This document shows, in pieces, positions 33,426 to 44,787 of a stretch of DNA of 64,000 nt. The stretch covers positions 21,519,828 to 21,583,827 of the forward strand of contig CM023540.1 in the NCBI GenBank assembly GCA_013350335.1. Reading direction: 5' to 3'. The position numbers and the translations under genes were made by a program. Position 1 is the stretch's first letter, and every line of letters starts with the position of its first letter. The stretch is from Chimonanthus salicifolius (Eukaryota > Streptophyta > Magnoliopsida > Laurales > Calycanthaceae). The notes under the pieces are model-generated. The model made no database searches, was not told the origin of the DNA, and saw nothing but the letters and a program-made list of their open reading frames with translations.

Positions 33426-34499
33426 TACATATGTGAAATGTCCCCATGCTTGTTTATCGGTCGCCCCGACGGAGCATGGACTCCGGTTTCATTTTATCCT
33501 TCCCCTGTCATATGCCTCCCATGCCATGCATGAGATGTAGATGCATTTGCCATGTAATATATGAAATTCAATAGTAATAAAACCCATCTTAAAACAATTA
33601 CAAGATTACCAACTAAATCCAAGGGAAAACATCCCATAATATTTAATCCAAAACCCATCATAAGCATTCACATAATTTCCAAAATAATTTAGAGTAAAAC
33701 ATCACATGATACATAATCCATAACATATCTTAAAGACAACCACATGATTTCCAAAATAGATTAAAGAAAACATCACCCAAATCCATGGCTTACAAAAAGG
33801 TAGGAATCCTACCGAATACCGACCCGCGTCCCTTTACGTTTTCCGTTCGATAAACCCAGTCGCCGATCGAGCACTGCCTGCGATGTCCAGTACCTTATTA
33901 CACATTCATCATTAGTCCATGTTTTAACCATTTCTAAGCCCATATGAAAAAAACCGGTCACTATTTAGGTTTTGTGGGTCCCATATCATCTATTAAACCT
34001 TTTACTCCCATAAGTCTTAAAATTCAGCCACCCTAAGCTTTATCAATCACTTATAAGGTTATTACATTAGCTCCCCTAAGTCCATGATCAATTTCCATGG
34101 AATTCTTGAATTTGGCCACTAATTACGGTTTTGCCACTACCCCTTTTTTCATGCTTAATCACTCATTTATCCATGCATGATTAAGTCCATAATTGATCAT
34201 AAACTTAGATCCCCAACATAGGTCCATTAATTACCGATTGACCCATGTCACAAAGCCATTAAAATTAACCATTTTATTAACCTACCCCTCATTCATTTAA
34301 ACCCATACAAAATCCCACACTTAACCCTTTAGATGGGTAATGAATCATGGTTTCAAAATACCTCATTCATCAACTCTTCCCATGGGATTTAGCTCATACA
34401 TTTAAACTACAATGAATCCATTACCCATTCATACTCTTTGGAGACCATGAACATCACTCATCCTCCAATTTAACCCACCAAAATGGATCACAATTGGGC

Positions 34500-35015
34500 C
34501 ATGGGTTCGGCCATACACCATAGTCGAACCCATGGTGTCCTTTCCCCATTTTTTCTTGGGTCCATTGTTACACATTTGGGTTTATCACAAATCCCTCCAT
34601 GAAGGGTTTAATTCATACACTTAAAACCATCATCCTTAGCTACATTAGAGTCCATTACAAATATCAATGCTAAAACCATTTTCGGGTCCATCAACACCAC
34701 CAACATTCCCATTTACTTTCCATTATTCACAACCCTTCATTCCACCATTTGATCACCATAGGGTTCGGCCATACACCATGGCCGAACCCATGGCTCAAGG
34801 TTCACTTCCTCCATGCATTTCAATGCCATAAACCCCTTTGCATTTTCATCATAAAACCATTTTACAACTTACGCCCATTCATTCATCTACAACCCTAATT
34901 TTCATTAGATAAAACCCTCATTGTCTTCCATCTTTTTGAAACCCTAATTATTTAAATCCAATACCAAATCACCCACCATGGGGTTCGGCCATACCACATG
35001 ACCGAACCCTATGGC
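34500..35015. repeat. Dispersed GGGTTCGGCCATA..CGAACCC hairpins inside the solo LTR
   Basis: Three copies at about 34504, 34761 and 34981 have the form GGGTTCGGCCATAC, four to eight bases, then GACCGAACCC or GTCGAACCC. Each is an inverted repeat able to form a hairpin, with near-identical loop words (CACCATGG, CACATGA). Confidence 0.75.
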
Positions 35016-38000
35016 CCATAATTTTCTTCCAATCATCCAATTCTATGCTTAATTTCATAAATTACCCAATGCACATAATCCAAGTATTTATTTCTTTTCC
35101 CTAACTCTAATTTTTCCACTTAGGGTTTTTGCCCACTTTTCCATTCATTCCATTTGATGGATTTAAAATCCATAGCATAAATTTACTTGACTACCATTAA
35201 ATTCACAAAATAAAACCCAAATCTTAAACCCTAAAATCCAAAATTTCTTGTTTAAGAAATACTCACTATCCGACGTCTCCTCCGATTTCCGCCGCTCCCG
35301 TCGGTCTCCGTAGCTTCCTCTCTCCTTCCTTTTAATCTTTGGTAGGTTAAGATTTTTTATCAAGGGTGGCAATCCCCAACCCTAGAATCAGCCAAGGTAA
35401 GTTTTGTGTGAGAGAGGGAGGGGAAAATTATGAGAGGGAAGACGATAACACTTTACCTTAGAGTGATTTCTCTCAAAATTCCACTTCTTTCTTCTCTCCT
35501 TCTCTTCTCTTTTCCTTAATTCTCTTTCTCTCCTTCACTTGGATGTAGGGGACGACCATGGGAGAATGAAAATGGAGAGAGTAGAATGAAAAGAGAATAA
35601 GAAATGGTAAAGAAAAAATGGACTTAACTTAACTTGTTTTACCATTTATTACTCCACCAACCCTAAGATATTTTCTTAGATATTTTTAAATATCTCTTAT
35701 TTGCTTTATGGTGGTGGTTATCTAAACCACCACCATGCCCAACGTGTTTAACATTTTGAGGTGGGGTAGCTTGGTCTCCATTTGACCAATCTAACCCCAT
35801 TTAGCCACCAACTTATTAATTTAAGTATTTAATGAAGTTGGTAATTAACTTAGGTTAATTCATTTTTATTTAACCTAATTCCCATTATTCCACCCATGGT
35901 TGACCAAGTCAACCATGGTGGCCGGCCCCACCCATCATTGGCCCACACGCCACCTCACTTGATGAGGTGGAGGTGGGTCCCACTTGGCCACACCACCTTG
36001 GTTTAATTTTTAACTTAACTCAGGTGATTTAATTTCATTGAATACCCTCTAAATGGATCACCATTGGGCCCATGGCCCAATTACATTTCCATCTAGCCCA
36101 TTTACCTTAGAGCTCAACTACTTTGATCCATCGGGTCCCAAATGGGTATGTGACCCAATTTGACCATTCTTGACCCATTTAACCCTCATTGCCCCTTTAA
36201 ATGAATTTAAATCAACTCCATAGTCCATTGGGCCATACTTGGGCCTTTGTCCAAATTTTTTGGCCCATTTACTCTTTACTTCACCAATTTTCCAATTTCC
36301 ATCACTAAAATAACTTATATCCACTTTTTTTTTATTAATTTAAAAATTCCGGGCCCTTACATTGTGTATTTTCAAAATTTCTCAAATTGAATATCTAGAC
36401 TAATTAAAATAACCTGATAAAAATACCTTAAGACTTCAAGGTCTTTTTACACTCCTAAATATTTAAAACACAGTATTTTACAAATAAGGGTATCCCTAGG
36501 GTGTGTCAAAAACACATTTGGAAGTATCAAAAGACTTTGAAGTCTTAAGGTATTTTTATCAGGTTATTTTAATTAGTCTAGATATTCAATTTGAGAAATT
36601 TTGAAAATACACAGTGTTTAAAAATAGCTGTTTATATTTTAAAACATACACTGTTATTTTTTAAGCACTGTGTATTTTCAAAATTTTTCAAATTGAATAT
36701 CTAAACTAATTAAAATAACCCGATAAAAATACCTTAAGACTTCAAGGTCTTTTGACACTTCCAAATGTATTTTTGACACACCCTAGGGATACCCTTATTT
36801 ATAAAATACTGTATTTTAAATATTTAGGAGTGTCAAAAGACCTTGAAGTCTTAAGGTATTTTTATCAGATTATTTTAATTAGTCTAGATATTCAATTTGA
36901 GAAATTTTGGAAATACACAGTGCTTAAAAAATAAGTTTTAAAATTTGAAAAAGATTTAAATAACTGCAATAGATACTGTAACTGTAATTCATGAATCATT
37001 CGAATGATTCATCTCATTCGTGATGAATCATTCGAATGATTCATCTTGTGAATTCATTTGAATGAACCGACCGTTCATTCGAATGAATGTTCAGAATGAT
37101 CGGTTCATTCGTTCATTCGAATGAACACGGACGGAATGAGACGAAGACGTTCTTAGATGAATCATTCGAATGATTCATCACGAATGAGATGAATCATTCG
37201 AATGATTCATGAATTACAGTTACAGTATCTATTACAGTTATTTAAATCTTTTTAAAATTTTAAACTTATTTTTTAAGCACTGTGTATTTTCAAAATTTCT
37301 CAAATTGAATATCTAGACTAAATAAAATAACCTGATAAAAATACCTTAAGACTTCAAGGTCTTTTGACACTCCTAAATATTTAAAACACAGTATTTTACA
37401 AATAAGGGTATCCCTAGGGTGTGTCAAAAACACATTTGGAAGTGTCAAAAGACTTTGAAGTCTTAAGGTATTTTTATCGGGTTATTTTAATTAGTTTAGA
37501 TATTCAATTTGAAAATTTTTGAAAATACACAGTGCTTAAAAAATAACAGTGTATGTTTTAAAATATAGACAGCTATTTTTAAACACTGTGTATTTTCAAA
37601 ATTTCTCAAATTGAATATCTAGACTAATTAAAATAACCTGATAAAAATACCTTAAGACTTCAAGGTCTTTTGATACTTCCAAATGTGTTTTTGACACACC
37701 CTAGGGATACCCTTATTTGTAAAATACTGTGTTTTATATATTTAGAAGTGTCAAAAGACCTTGAAGTCTTAAGGTATTTTTATCAGGTTATTTTAATTAG
37801 TCTAGATATTCAATTTGAGAAATTTTGGAAATACACAATGCTTAAAAAATAAGTGTAAAGTTTTAAAATAAACCTTAATATTTAAATCATTCGAATGAAT
37901 GAGCCATTCATTCGAATGAATGGATCATTCGAATGAATGGGTCATTTGAATGAATGAGGCCCATTCATTCGAATGAATCGTCCATTCATTCGAATGAATG

Positions 38001-38533
38001 GGGCTGAGCAGTATTCCGTGTTACTGTTCAGCCCATTCATTCGAATGAATTGAAAATACACTTGAGGATTCATTCGAATGAATGCCAAAATGAACTGGGC
38101 ATTCATTCGAATGAATGGAAACGCAGGGGTAAAATCGTAATTTCACCTGAAAATTTGATTTCGGGTGTGTAGAGGCAGAAAATCCGGGTATGTGTAAGTG
38201 ATCCCTATTATAATTACCTTTGCATTTGGGTTTCATGGTTCTTTATACCATTTTTTACAATTTTAAGCACATATATTTATTTTATACGCATACTAGAATA
38301 TTACTTTCTTTAATTTACATCAATCATAAAGTTATCTATCTCATTCAATCTTATAGAGTACACTCGAAAATAAATATACAGTTCATTAAAAATGAGTATT
38401 TTAGATTTTTTTTATCGCTACGGTTAAAGAGATCAGAGATTTGATTGCAAGGATAGATGCCTCTTTTGTTTAGATCAGGCAGACAACAAATGACATGACA
38501 GACTATTTCGTTAAATTTAGAGTTGGATCAGAC

Positions 38534-38963
38534 CAGGGGTCCAAATACCGGTGTGGCCGATATATCGACCGATATGCATATCAGCCGCAATATCGGCCGA
38601 GAAAATTCTCTCTTTCGATATCGGCATTTTCTCTCTCCTCCGATATCGGAACCGTGAAAAAATAAAAAAAAACCGTGATGAACAGTGATGAACCATGACA
38701 AAACCGCAAAAAACCGTTAAAACCCACCAAAAACTGTAAAAGCAGTAAACCCTAAACCGTTAAAAACCGTGAAAAACCGCGAAAAACAGTTAAAAACCGC
38801 AAAAAACCGCCAAGAACCGTGTAAAAACCATATCGGTATTTTAAAAAAAAAAATTTAAATACCAATATTTGGACCGATATTTCAGACCGAATATCGGCCA
38901 TATCGTCCGATAATACTACAGTACGGCCGATACTTATCGTATCGGCCGATATTTGCACCTTTG
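38534..38963. mobile_element. hAT-like MITE, ATCGGCCGATAT family (430 bp)
   Basis: Starts CAGGGGTCCAAATACCGG and ends GATATTTGCACCTTTG. The 8-bp target duplication gatcagac (38526-38533 and 38964-38971) is perfect. The middle (about 38650-38830) is a degenerate array of AAAAACCGTGAAAAACCGC units, the complementary counterpart of the CACGGTTTT array at 8630-8790. Confidence 0.9.
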
Positions 38964-38971
38964 GATCAGAC

Positions 38972-39571
38972 TACTAGCATTTTTTTTATGAGCTTTTTTT
39001 TGTTCTTTATTGTATTTTTCTATGTATGTGATTTGTTTGCCTTTTCTTTTTCTTATTTTCTCTTTCTTTCTGTTCTAATCCTGTTAGACTCTTCTCGCCT
39101 TCCATCTGTTTTGTTCTTTTTAAAGAAATCTCAGTTACTGTTTAAAAAAAGCTTTTATATCTATCTTTTAAATTTTATTTTAATATATATATTTTATTGT
39201 ACAAATGTTATTATCGCTTGTATATAAAGTAGACAATTCGAACGTGGATGTGTCTTGTTGTTTTCTCATTATAGAGATGGCAGCACAGACATAATGAGTC
39301 GCATGTGTAGAAGCATCGAATAAACAACTCAGCAGAATATTATACATCGTCTTATCGTCGTGACAAGAGTCAAGAGTTATTATTAAGATATTAGAAGCAA
39401 TATATAATATTAGAGTATTTCCAAATTACTAAAATTCTATCAAACCCCCACTAAAACTCAACATTCATTTAAAAAATGCTCCTTCTCAATATGAGCGCCT
39501 TCACTAATTTAAGTAATTTTTTGCTTATAATCATATCTTCGGTGGAATGACTTAATCAATTACTTATCAAA
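38972..39571. other. Intergenic, nothing recognised
   Basis: T-rich (38975-39230), then mixed AT-rich sequence. No supported feature. Confidence 0.4.
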
Positions 39572-40081
39572 TGTGACGAACCTTGTCCAATTTTGACACA
39601 AATTGAAAAAGTTATTACTTATTTTTATTAAGGTTTAATACAGTGACAAATTAGGGGTATTTTGGTATTTTTATTTGTGTTATCTTTAGATGGTTAGGAT
39701 TATAATTACAATTAATGTTTAACGGCTCAAATAATTATTAGAACTTCTCTTTATACTGAAAGAATATAAGTATCATTGAAAAGCCAATTTTTTGTAACGA
39801 CTCGCTCTCGACTCAATATAATATTGTATATTTGGGTTTTAACCGGCCTGTATGGCTGGCACATTCTCAATTTCTAATCCAAAACACGCTGTCTTGGTAT
39901 CAAAGTATATAGCGGCAATATTATCTTCTTTGGGCCCTCGGGTCCAGACTCACTTGCAGACCCGACAATCCCGCCTCTCCCCCCCCCCCCCCCCCCCCCC
40001 CCCCCGGAGTTCCCTCATATAAATCCTCTATAAAGCCAACTTCTACACAATCCCAAACTTTTTCTGAGCCGGGGTGTCACA
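39572..40081 (+). mobile_element. Candidate solo LTR (510 bp)
   Basis: Begins TGTGACGAACCTTGTCC and ends GCCGGGGTGTCACA, an inverted TGTGACG/TGTCACA pair, with a TATAAA at 40029-40034 after a poly-C tract. No 5-bp target duplication is visible, so the call is provisional. Confidence 0.45.
39979..40005 (+). repeat. 27-base poly-C tract
   Basis: An uninterrupted run of 27 C follows CCGCCTCT and precedes GGAGTTCCC. The length may be affected by assembly or read errors. Confidence 0.9.
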
Positions 40082-41023
40082 TTTTTTGTTTTGGTGAATT
40101 ATGTTTGTAGCTTGAAAACTTTAAAAAAGAGATTTATGTATTCATCTATTTTGAAGTAGGATTTCTCACAGTTTTTTCTCATGTTTTTTAATCCTTTGTG
40201 TTGGTGTGGTTTACTGTGATCTCTCTTGAGAAGGGTTTTGGATTAGAAATCCTAGATTTTTTTTTTTTTTTAAGATTCTGAAATTGCTGTATTGAGTAAG
40301 ACCTCAATTTGCATTACTCTTTGATGAATCATGTCACACCCAAGAATATAGCATGTTCATAATTGACTCTTACGACCGTTGATACATAATTTTAGAAAAC
40401 ATTACCAATTAACCATTAAAACATAAATAAGAAGATTGCTTAGTTTTAAGAATAGAGAACATAAAATAGAATGAGAAGCCATGGACTCTATTTCACCTAT
40501 AGTTCATTTCATTTTATTTCTATAATTCTTAAACCAAACACTTTGTCCATAATATATTATTGACATAATAATTCATCAACATAACATGTTCAACACAAAT
40601 CATCAAATATTGAAAGCTTGACTTTCAAGCTAAGGTATATAGAGGGTTTTTCTTTTTAAATAATATTAATATCCTCACTCTAGAATTGACCCACTGATGA
40701 GGTGATGCAGACAACCATGCAATTCATGATTTCGTATTACTTACATTTACTTAAAATGATGATGGAATGATTTAAAGCAAAGCTGATGATGATTGGACTT
40801 GCAAAGAGTGGGAATTGAATGATTTAAATAAGTCTCAGTGGTCTGACCGAAATGTGTTCTAAAATTTTGGGTATTATTCATAGAGATTTTATGCTATATT
40901 TCCTGTGATTTTCCACATATATATATTAAAAAAAAAAAATTAGATCCCATCCTTTAGTATAAATGAAAGAATATTTTTTTTTTATTTATCAAAATACAAA
41001 ATCCAGCAGTACAAATGATATAT
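40082..41023. other. Intergenic with weak SINE 3' trace
   Basis: At 40860-40935, GGGTATTATTCATAGAGATT, TTATGCTATA and TTTTCCACATATATATAT weakly resemble the SINE family 1 3' end. Otherwise AT-rich without features. Confidence 0.35.
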
Positions 41024-41137
41024 CTAGTTATGTAATTTTAAGTTTCAATAATAATAAAATTTAGAGGCCAAAATTTTCCACTAGTTATTTAATTTTAAGT
41101 TTCAATAATAAAAAAATTTGGAGGCCAAAATTTTCCA
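41024..41137. repeat. Two-copy tandem repeat, period 57
   Basis: CTAGTTATGTAATTTTAAGT through GGCCAAAATTTTCCA at 41024-41080 is repeated immediately at 41081-41137 with about four differences. Confidence 0.9.
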
Positions 41138-41469
41138 TTCTCCCAAGTGACATAAATCAATGATTAGAAACTAATTAATAAGAAAATTATTTGAAACATG
41201 TAATCTAAAATTAATGGGCTTAATGTGATTCCAACCCATTGAAACCTTTTAAATTTAAATTTGAACTTTTATTGTATGTATTTAAAATCGAAATACAAAT
41301 ATCATACAAAATGTGGTCCTTAAGAAAATGTTGTTGATTTGATCCGCATTCAAACTAGCCATCACCAACAAATAAAAGGACCCATAATTGAACCGTTTGT
41401 TGTTTAAAAAATTGATTTAATTCTTCTTGAAAATTAAAGAGAAATTTCAATTTTAACATATCATTTTTT
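41138..41469. other. Intergenic, nothing recognised
   Basis: AT-rich, no feature supported. Confidence 0.4.
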
Positions 41470-41632
41470 CTTTTAATTTACATGTGGAAAACTGTAGGAA
41501 ACCGAGTATGAAACTCCCACAAGTGATACCTATTGCCCTTAAGGTACACCAGGATAGGCTATGGAGGCTCGAACTTGGCCCCTCCCGCTTCTTGAGACAG
41601 AAGGTTAATCAGTTGAGCTAAATTCATGTGGG
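41470..41632 (-). mobile_element. tRNA-derived SINE, family 1, full length
   Basis: On the minus strand: TGAATTTAGCTCAACTGATT (A-box), GGGGCCAAGTTCGAGCCTCC (B-box), CTATCCTGGTGTACCTTAAG, GTTTCATACTCGGTTTCCTA and CCACATGTAAATTAAAAG. The order and spacing match 12659-12815. Confidence 0.8.
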
Positions 41633-42451
41633 GAATTTTAATATATCATTAGTGGCAAGTAAATACCTATTCAACTAAGAATTGTCTTGTGTTAGTGGTT
41701 GTGTGGGAGAGCGTAGTACTATGGAGAGTCCGATAGAAAGAAAGAGAATTCAAGTAGAAAATTGATAAGAACATCAATGTTTTTAGTGACAAGGAACATG
41801 GGTTGTCTTTTTGTTTATTTATCATTATCTAAGTGGAGAGAATGTATGATAATTTCACATTTGATAAAAGCACAGTGTTCCTATCAATCAATTTCATTTT
41901 AATAAACCGATCGGACGGAAAGAAAGTTCTCATTTTTAATAATAGTCCATAATTAAAATTGTCTATTGCTATAGATATTCTTTACATTGAACTTCCTATT
42001 TGAAATGATATGGAAGAAGGTCAAAGTCAATTTAAAAATAAATATAATTAGTTTTTTATTATTTTAAAAAGACAGTAGCTCTAATGATAAAAGATAAAAT
42101 TGATGCGCTTCATTATTATTAGCACAAGAAACAATAGATTTAATTTAATTTTTTACTATTAAATTTTAATATCAATTGAAATTGTGTTTTTCTACCAAAA
42201 GACTCATTATTCCTTCCCTCTTCCAAAGAGTCTTCCCCAAGAGGCCTAGTGCCATCTCAAGTCTCCACAATGGTTGTCACGCGATTTTGCCTCTTGAAAA
42301 CAGAAATTACACTAGTTTTCATAAGTTTTTTTATTATAAGAACATCAGACATCAGTGTCTTTATAATTAAAAATATCGATATATTTTTTATTATTTATAA
42401 AATGATAAACAGTTAATAAAATAAGTTTAATATCTTAGTATAAAAAATATA
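41633..42451. other. Intergenic, nothing recognised
   Basis: AT-rich. The short plus-strand frame at 42176-42370 shows no domain. Confidence 0.4.
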
Positions 42452-43128
42452 GGGTAGCGATCGTTACATAGGATTTTTGTGTAACCAGACACGAGAATGA
42501 ATGTATTTCTCACTTTACCCTTCACCCTGTCGTACGGATAACTTAAAAAAAATGTAAAAAATCGATGTACTTACCGGTGAGCCGATCACTCCAAAACTAG
42601 GAGCCGTCATGATTCGTTCATCAACTGTCGGTTTTTTCTGCGTTTGGCTCTGGTTTTCAAATGATGCTGTTTCTCAACCGATTTTTACAAACAAGATATC
42701 AAAATTCATCTACTCTAAATTTTATGAACTTCGAAACTGATTTTAAGTGAAAATGATATAGTATTGAATTTCAAAAATTGTACCTAAAAAATTAAGAGGG
42801 AATGTCATTTTTCTTAAATTCTTTGGGTACGATATTTTAAGCCCAAAACTATAACATTTTCATTAAAATCAGTCCCCAGAGTAGAAGAATTTTAATATAT
42901 TTTTTTGTAGAAATCGATCGAGAAACTTTCTCGTTTGAAAACCCGAGCCAAACGCAGAAAAAACCCACAGTTGATGAACGAATCAGAGCGACTCCCCATT
43001 TTGGACTGATCAGCTCGCCGTTAATTCATTTTTTAAGTTATCCGTACGACAGGGATGAAGGATAAAGTAGAAAATCCACTAATTCCCGTGTCTGGTTACA
43101 CAAAAATACTGTGTGAGGATCGCTACCC
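42452..43128. mobile_element. Fold-back element with near-complete palindrome (677 bp)
   Basis: Left end GGGTAGCGATCGTTACATAG and right end GTGTGAGGATCGCTACCC are inverted. The arms stay complementary almost to the centre at about 42790 (for example TGTGTAACCAGACACG/CGTGTCTGGTTACACA and TTCTGCGTTTGGCTC/GAGCCAAACGCAGAA). The flanks share aaaatata. No coding capacity. It is probably a Mutator-like fold-back MITE, with GGG termini like the 32288 element. Confidence 0.85.
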
Positions 43129-43164
43129 AAAATATATGTCCTCATTAACTATCCTCATTTTAAT

Positions 43165-43400
43165 GAGAATTTAATACTGAAAAATTCATAATTTTATGAC
43201 GAAGACTTCTCGACTTTATAGAGTACTTGATTAATTCTCGAGGCATATATAAGCCTCTATAACGACACATATCAAATAACCCTACACACATATCAGGTAA
43301 CTCTATGGGAAGTCGTCAATTCAGGTGAAGCAAGAATCGAACTTAAGACTCTCATTTATTAAGACGGATACCTGATCATCACTCCAACACCTCTGACTTT
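43165..43400 (-). mobile_element. tRNA-derived SINE, family 2
   Basis: On the minus strand: AGGTGTTGGAGTGATGATCA (A-box-like), GTCTTAAGTTCGATTCTTGC (B-box-like), GATATGTGTGTAGGGTTATT, TGCCTCGAGAATTAATCAAG, and CGAAGTCTTCGTCATAAAAT near the 3' end. Confidence 0.6.
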
Positions 43401-43848
43401 ATTAATTATTTTTTTTTTGAATTATCAAATAAATAATAAATTAGATCTAATTATCGCTAAAAAAAACTAGATCTACTTTGGAAAGTAATAAAATCACCAA
43501 CCTGGAAATATCCCACTTAACTTTAAATAACTTCTTTGATTTTAATATATTTATTAAGGAGATTAATAATTGATGCTTACAGTCACCTCCCATTCAATTT
43601 AACGGAAGTGTCCGTCAGCGGGGACACAAACATTTTCCACCACCTAAAAGAAGGTCCACAAATGAAATAAAGCCACGGTCTGGAATATGACCGTTGATTA
43701 CAGCTGGATTCCACGTCAGCACTGGTGAACCTCGTAGGCCGGGACTCGGGACTTAGTAGAAGAAGCGCTTTCACACGACATCCAAATGCCAACAAATGTC
43801 TCCACTCTCTCACTAAATCCCCACCGTCAATCCTCTGACATGTCCCCC
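43401..43848. other. Upstream region of the glucanase gene
   Basis: AT-rich to about 43560, then more GC-balanced sequence (43590-43850) with CACGTCAGCA and a poly-C CCCCCCACGTG. No coding similarity is visible in the minus-strand frame at 43583-43813. Confidence 0.4.
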
Positions 43849-43854
43849 CACGTG
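43849..43854 (+). promoter_or_regulatory. G-box (CACGTG) upstream of the glucanase gene
   Basis: A perfect CACGTG palindrome 250 bases upstream of the start codon. bHLH and bZIP factors bind such sites; function here is inference. A TAAATAAATA at 43897-43906 is a weak TATA candidate. Confidence 0.4.
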
Positions 43855-44098
43855 ATTTGTGCGACCGTCCAAGATCGACAAATTACCTCCCTCTCGTAAA
43901 TAAATACCACTCTTTTTTAGTATATTGCCTTTTTTATTTTTTATTTCCTTCTTCTTTACTCTCTCCTCTCTCTTTCTTCTTAGATTTTTCCAGTCTTCCT
44001 CTCTTTAGTTTGATTTTTCATTTTCCTTTTCTACCTGGGTATTGCTTTCGTCTGGTTGCATGCATAAGAAAGGTCGGAGCTGTTCGCCCGGAGAATCC

Positions 44099-44756
44099 AT
44101 GGCTCTTCTGCCTCTCTTTCTTCTATCAGTCTCTGTCACGGCTCTTGCCGAAGGTGTGTACTTTCTTCTCAAAGATGCATCTTTTCCTTCGATTTTAGGA
44201 ATATCTGCTTCTCTATTTGAAAACCCAGTTAGGATTTTCCATCTCTGATCTGAGATTGAACTCTTGTTTGGATTTGCATGCCCTGTTCTTGCATTTCTCT
44301 GCCCCTTATTTTTTTTCCGAAATGGGTTGTTGTGTTATTTACTATTCAGCTTCTGATTTCATCTTATTCTTGTTATCCATGAAAACGCTGTTGGATTATT
44401 GCACTCTGCTTTTAGATTCTGGTGTTTTGGGGAACTTCATATCTTATTTCTCTTCTTCCCTCGTTCTGAAAAGTTTAAATCTTCTTCTATTGGGATTTTT
44501 GCTTTGGAAATCTATTGTGGAAAAATACCATATTTATGTGATTAAAATGGAATTTTTTTTTTCCAAATGCTGGTTCTGCTTACAGATGCAGCAGTGTGGA
44601 AGTCTTATTTTATGCCCTTGACTTCTGTACAAATGACAATATTGCCACCATCTGTGGCATTTTCCAGAGTAATCTTCTTCTTCCTCCTCTTTTTTTCCTC
44701 ATATTTTCTGTTAATGGAAATGAATAAAACAGAGAGTTTGTTGTTCGTAAGATGAC

Positions 44757-44787
<31 letters not shown>

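Larger units (their letters stand above)
32644..36361. mobile_element. Solo LTR of about 3.7 kb nested in the fold-back element
   Basis: Begins TGTAACGTCAGCCCC and ends CGGGCCCTTACA, with the 5-bp duplication ttgtg on both sides (32639-32643 and 36362-36366). The fold-back arm resumes exactly after it (TTGTGTATTTTCAAAATTTC). There is no primer site, polypurine-tract-flanked internal region or second LTR, so it is a solo LTR. Very long LTRs beginning TGTAACG occur in some Gypsy lineages; that assignment is tentative. Confidence 0.82.
32288..38205. mobile_element. Fold-back Mutator-like element, giant palindrome with TTCGAA arrays, interrupted by a solo LTR
   Basis: The ends GGGAGCACTTACACACAC.. 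(32288) and ..GTGTAAGTGATCCC (38205) are inverted and flanked by a perfect 9-bp target duplication tattataat (32279-32287 and 38206-38214), as for Mutator-like elements. Without the nested LTR the element is about 2.2 kb, and nearly all of it is inverted repeat centred near 37106. From outside in there is about 80 bp of terminal sequence, an array of ATTCATTCGAATGAATG palindromes (32375-32590 and 37885-38125), two hairpin units of about 250 bp per arm (left 36362-36925, right 37270-37850), and a central set of GAATCATTCGAATGATTC palindromes (36990-37215). There is no transposase frame. Relatedness to 18944-19745 shows a family. Confidence 0.88.

Noticed and set aside
39572..40081. A confirmed solo LTR
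   Set aside because: Terminal inversion and a TATA box are present, but no target duplication is seen, so it is listed only as a candidate.
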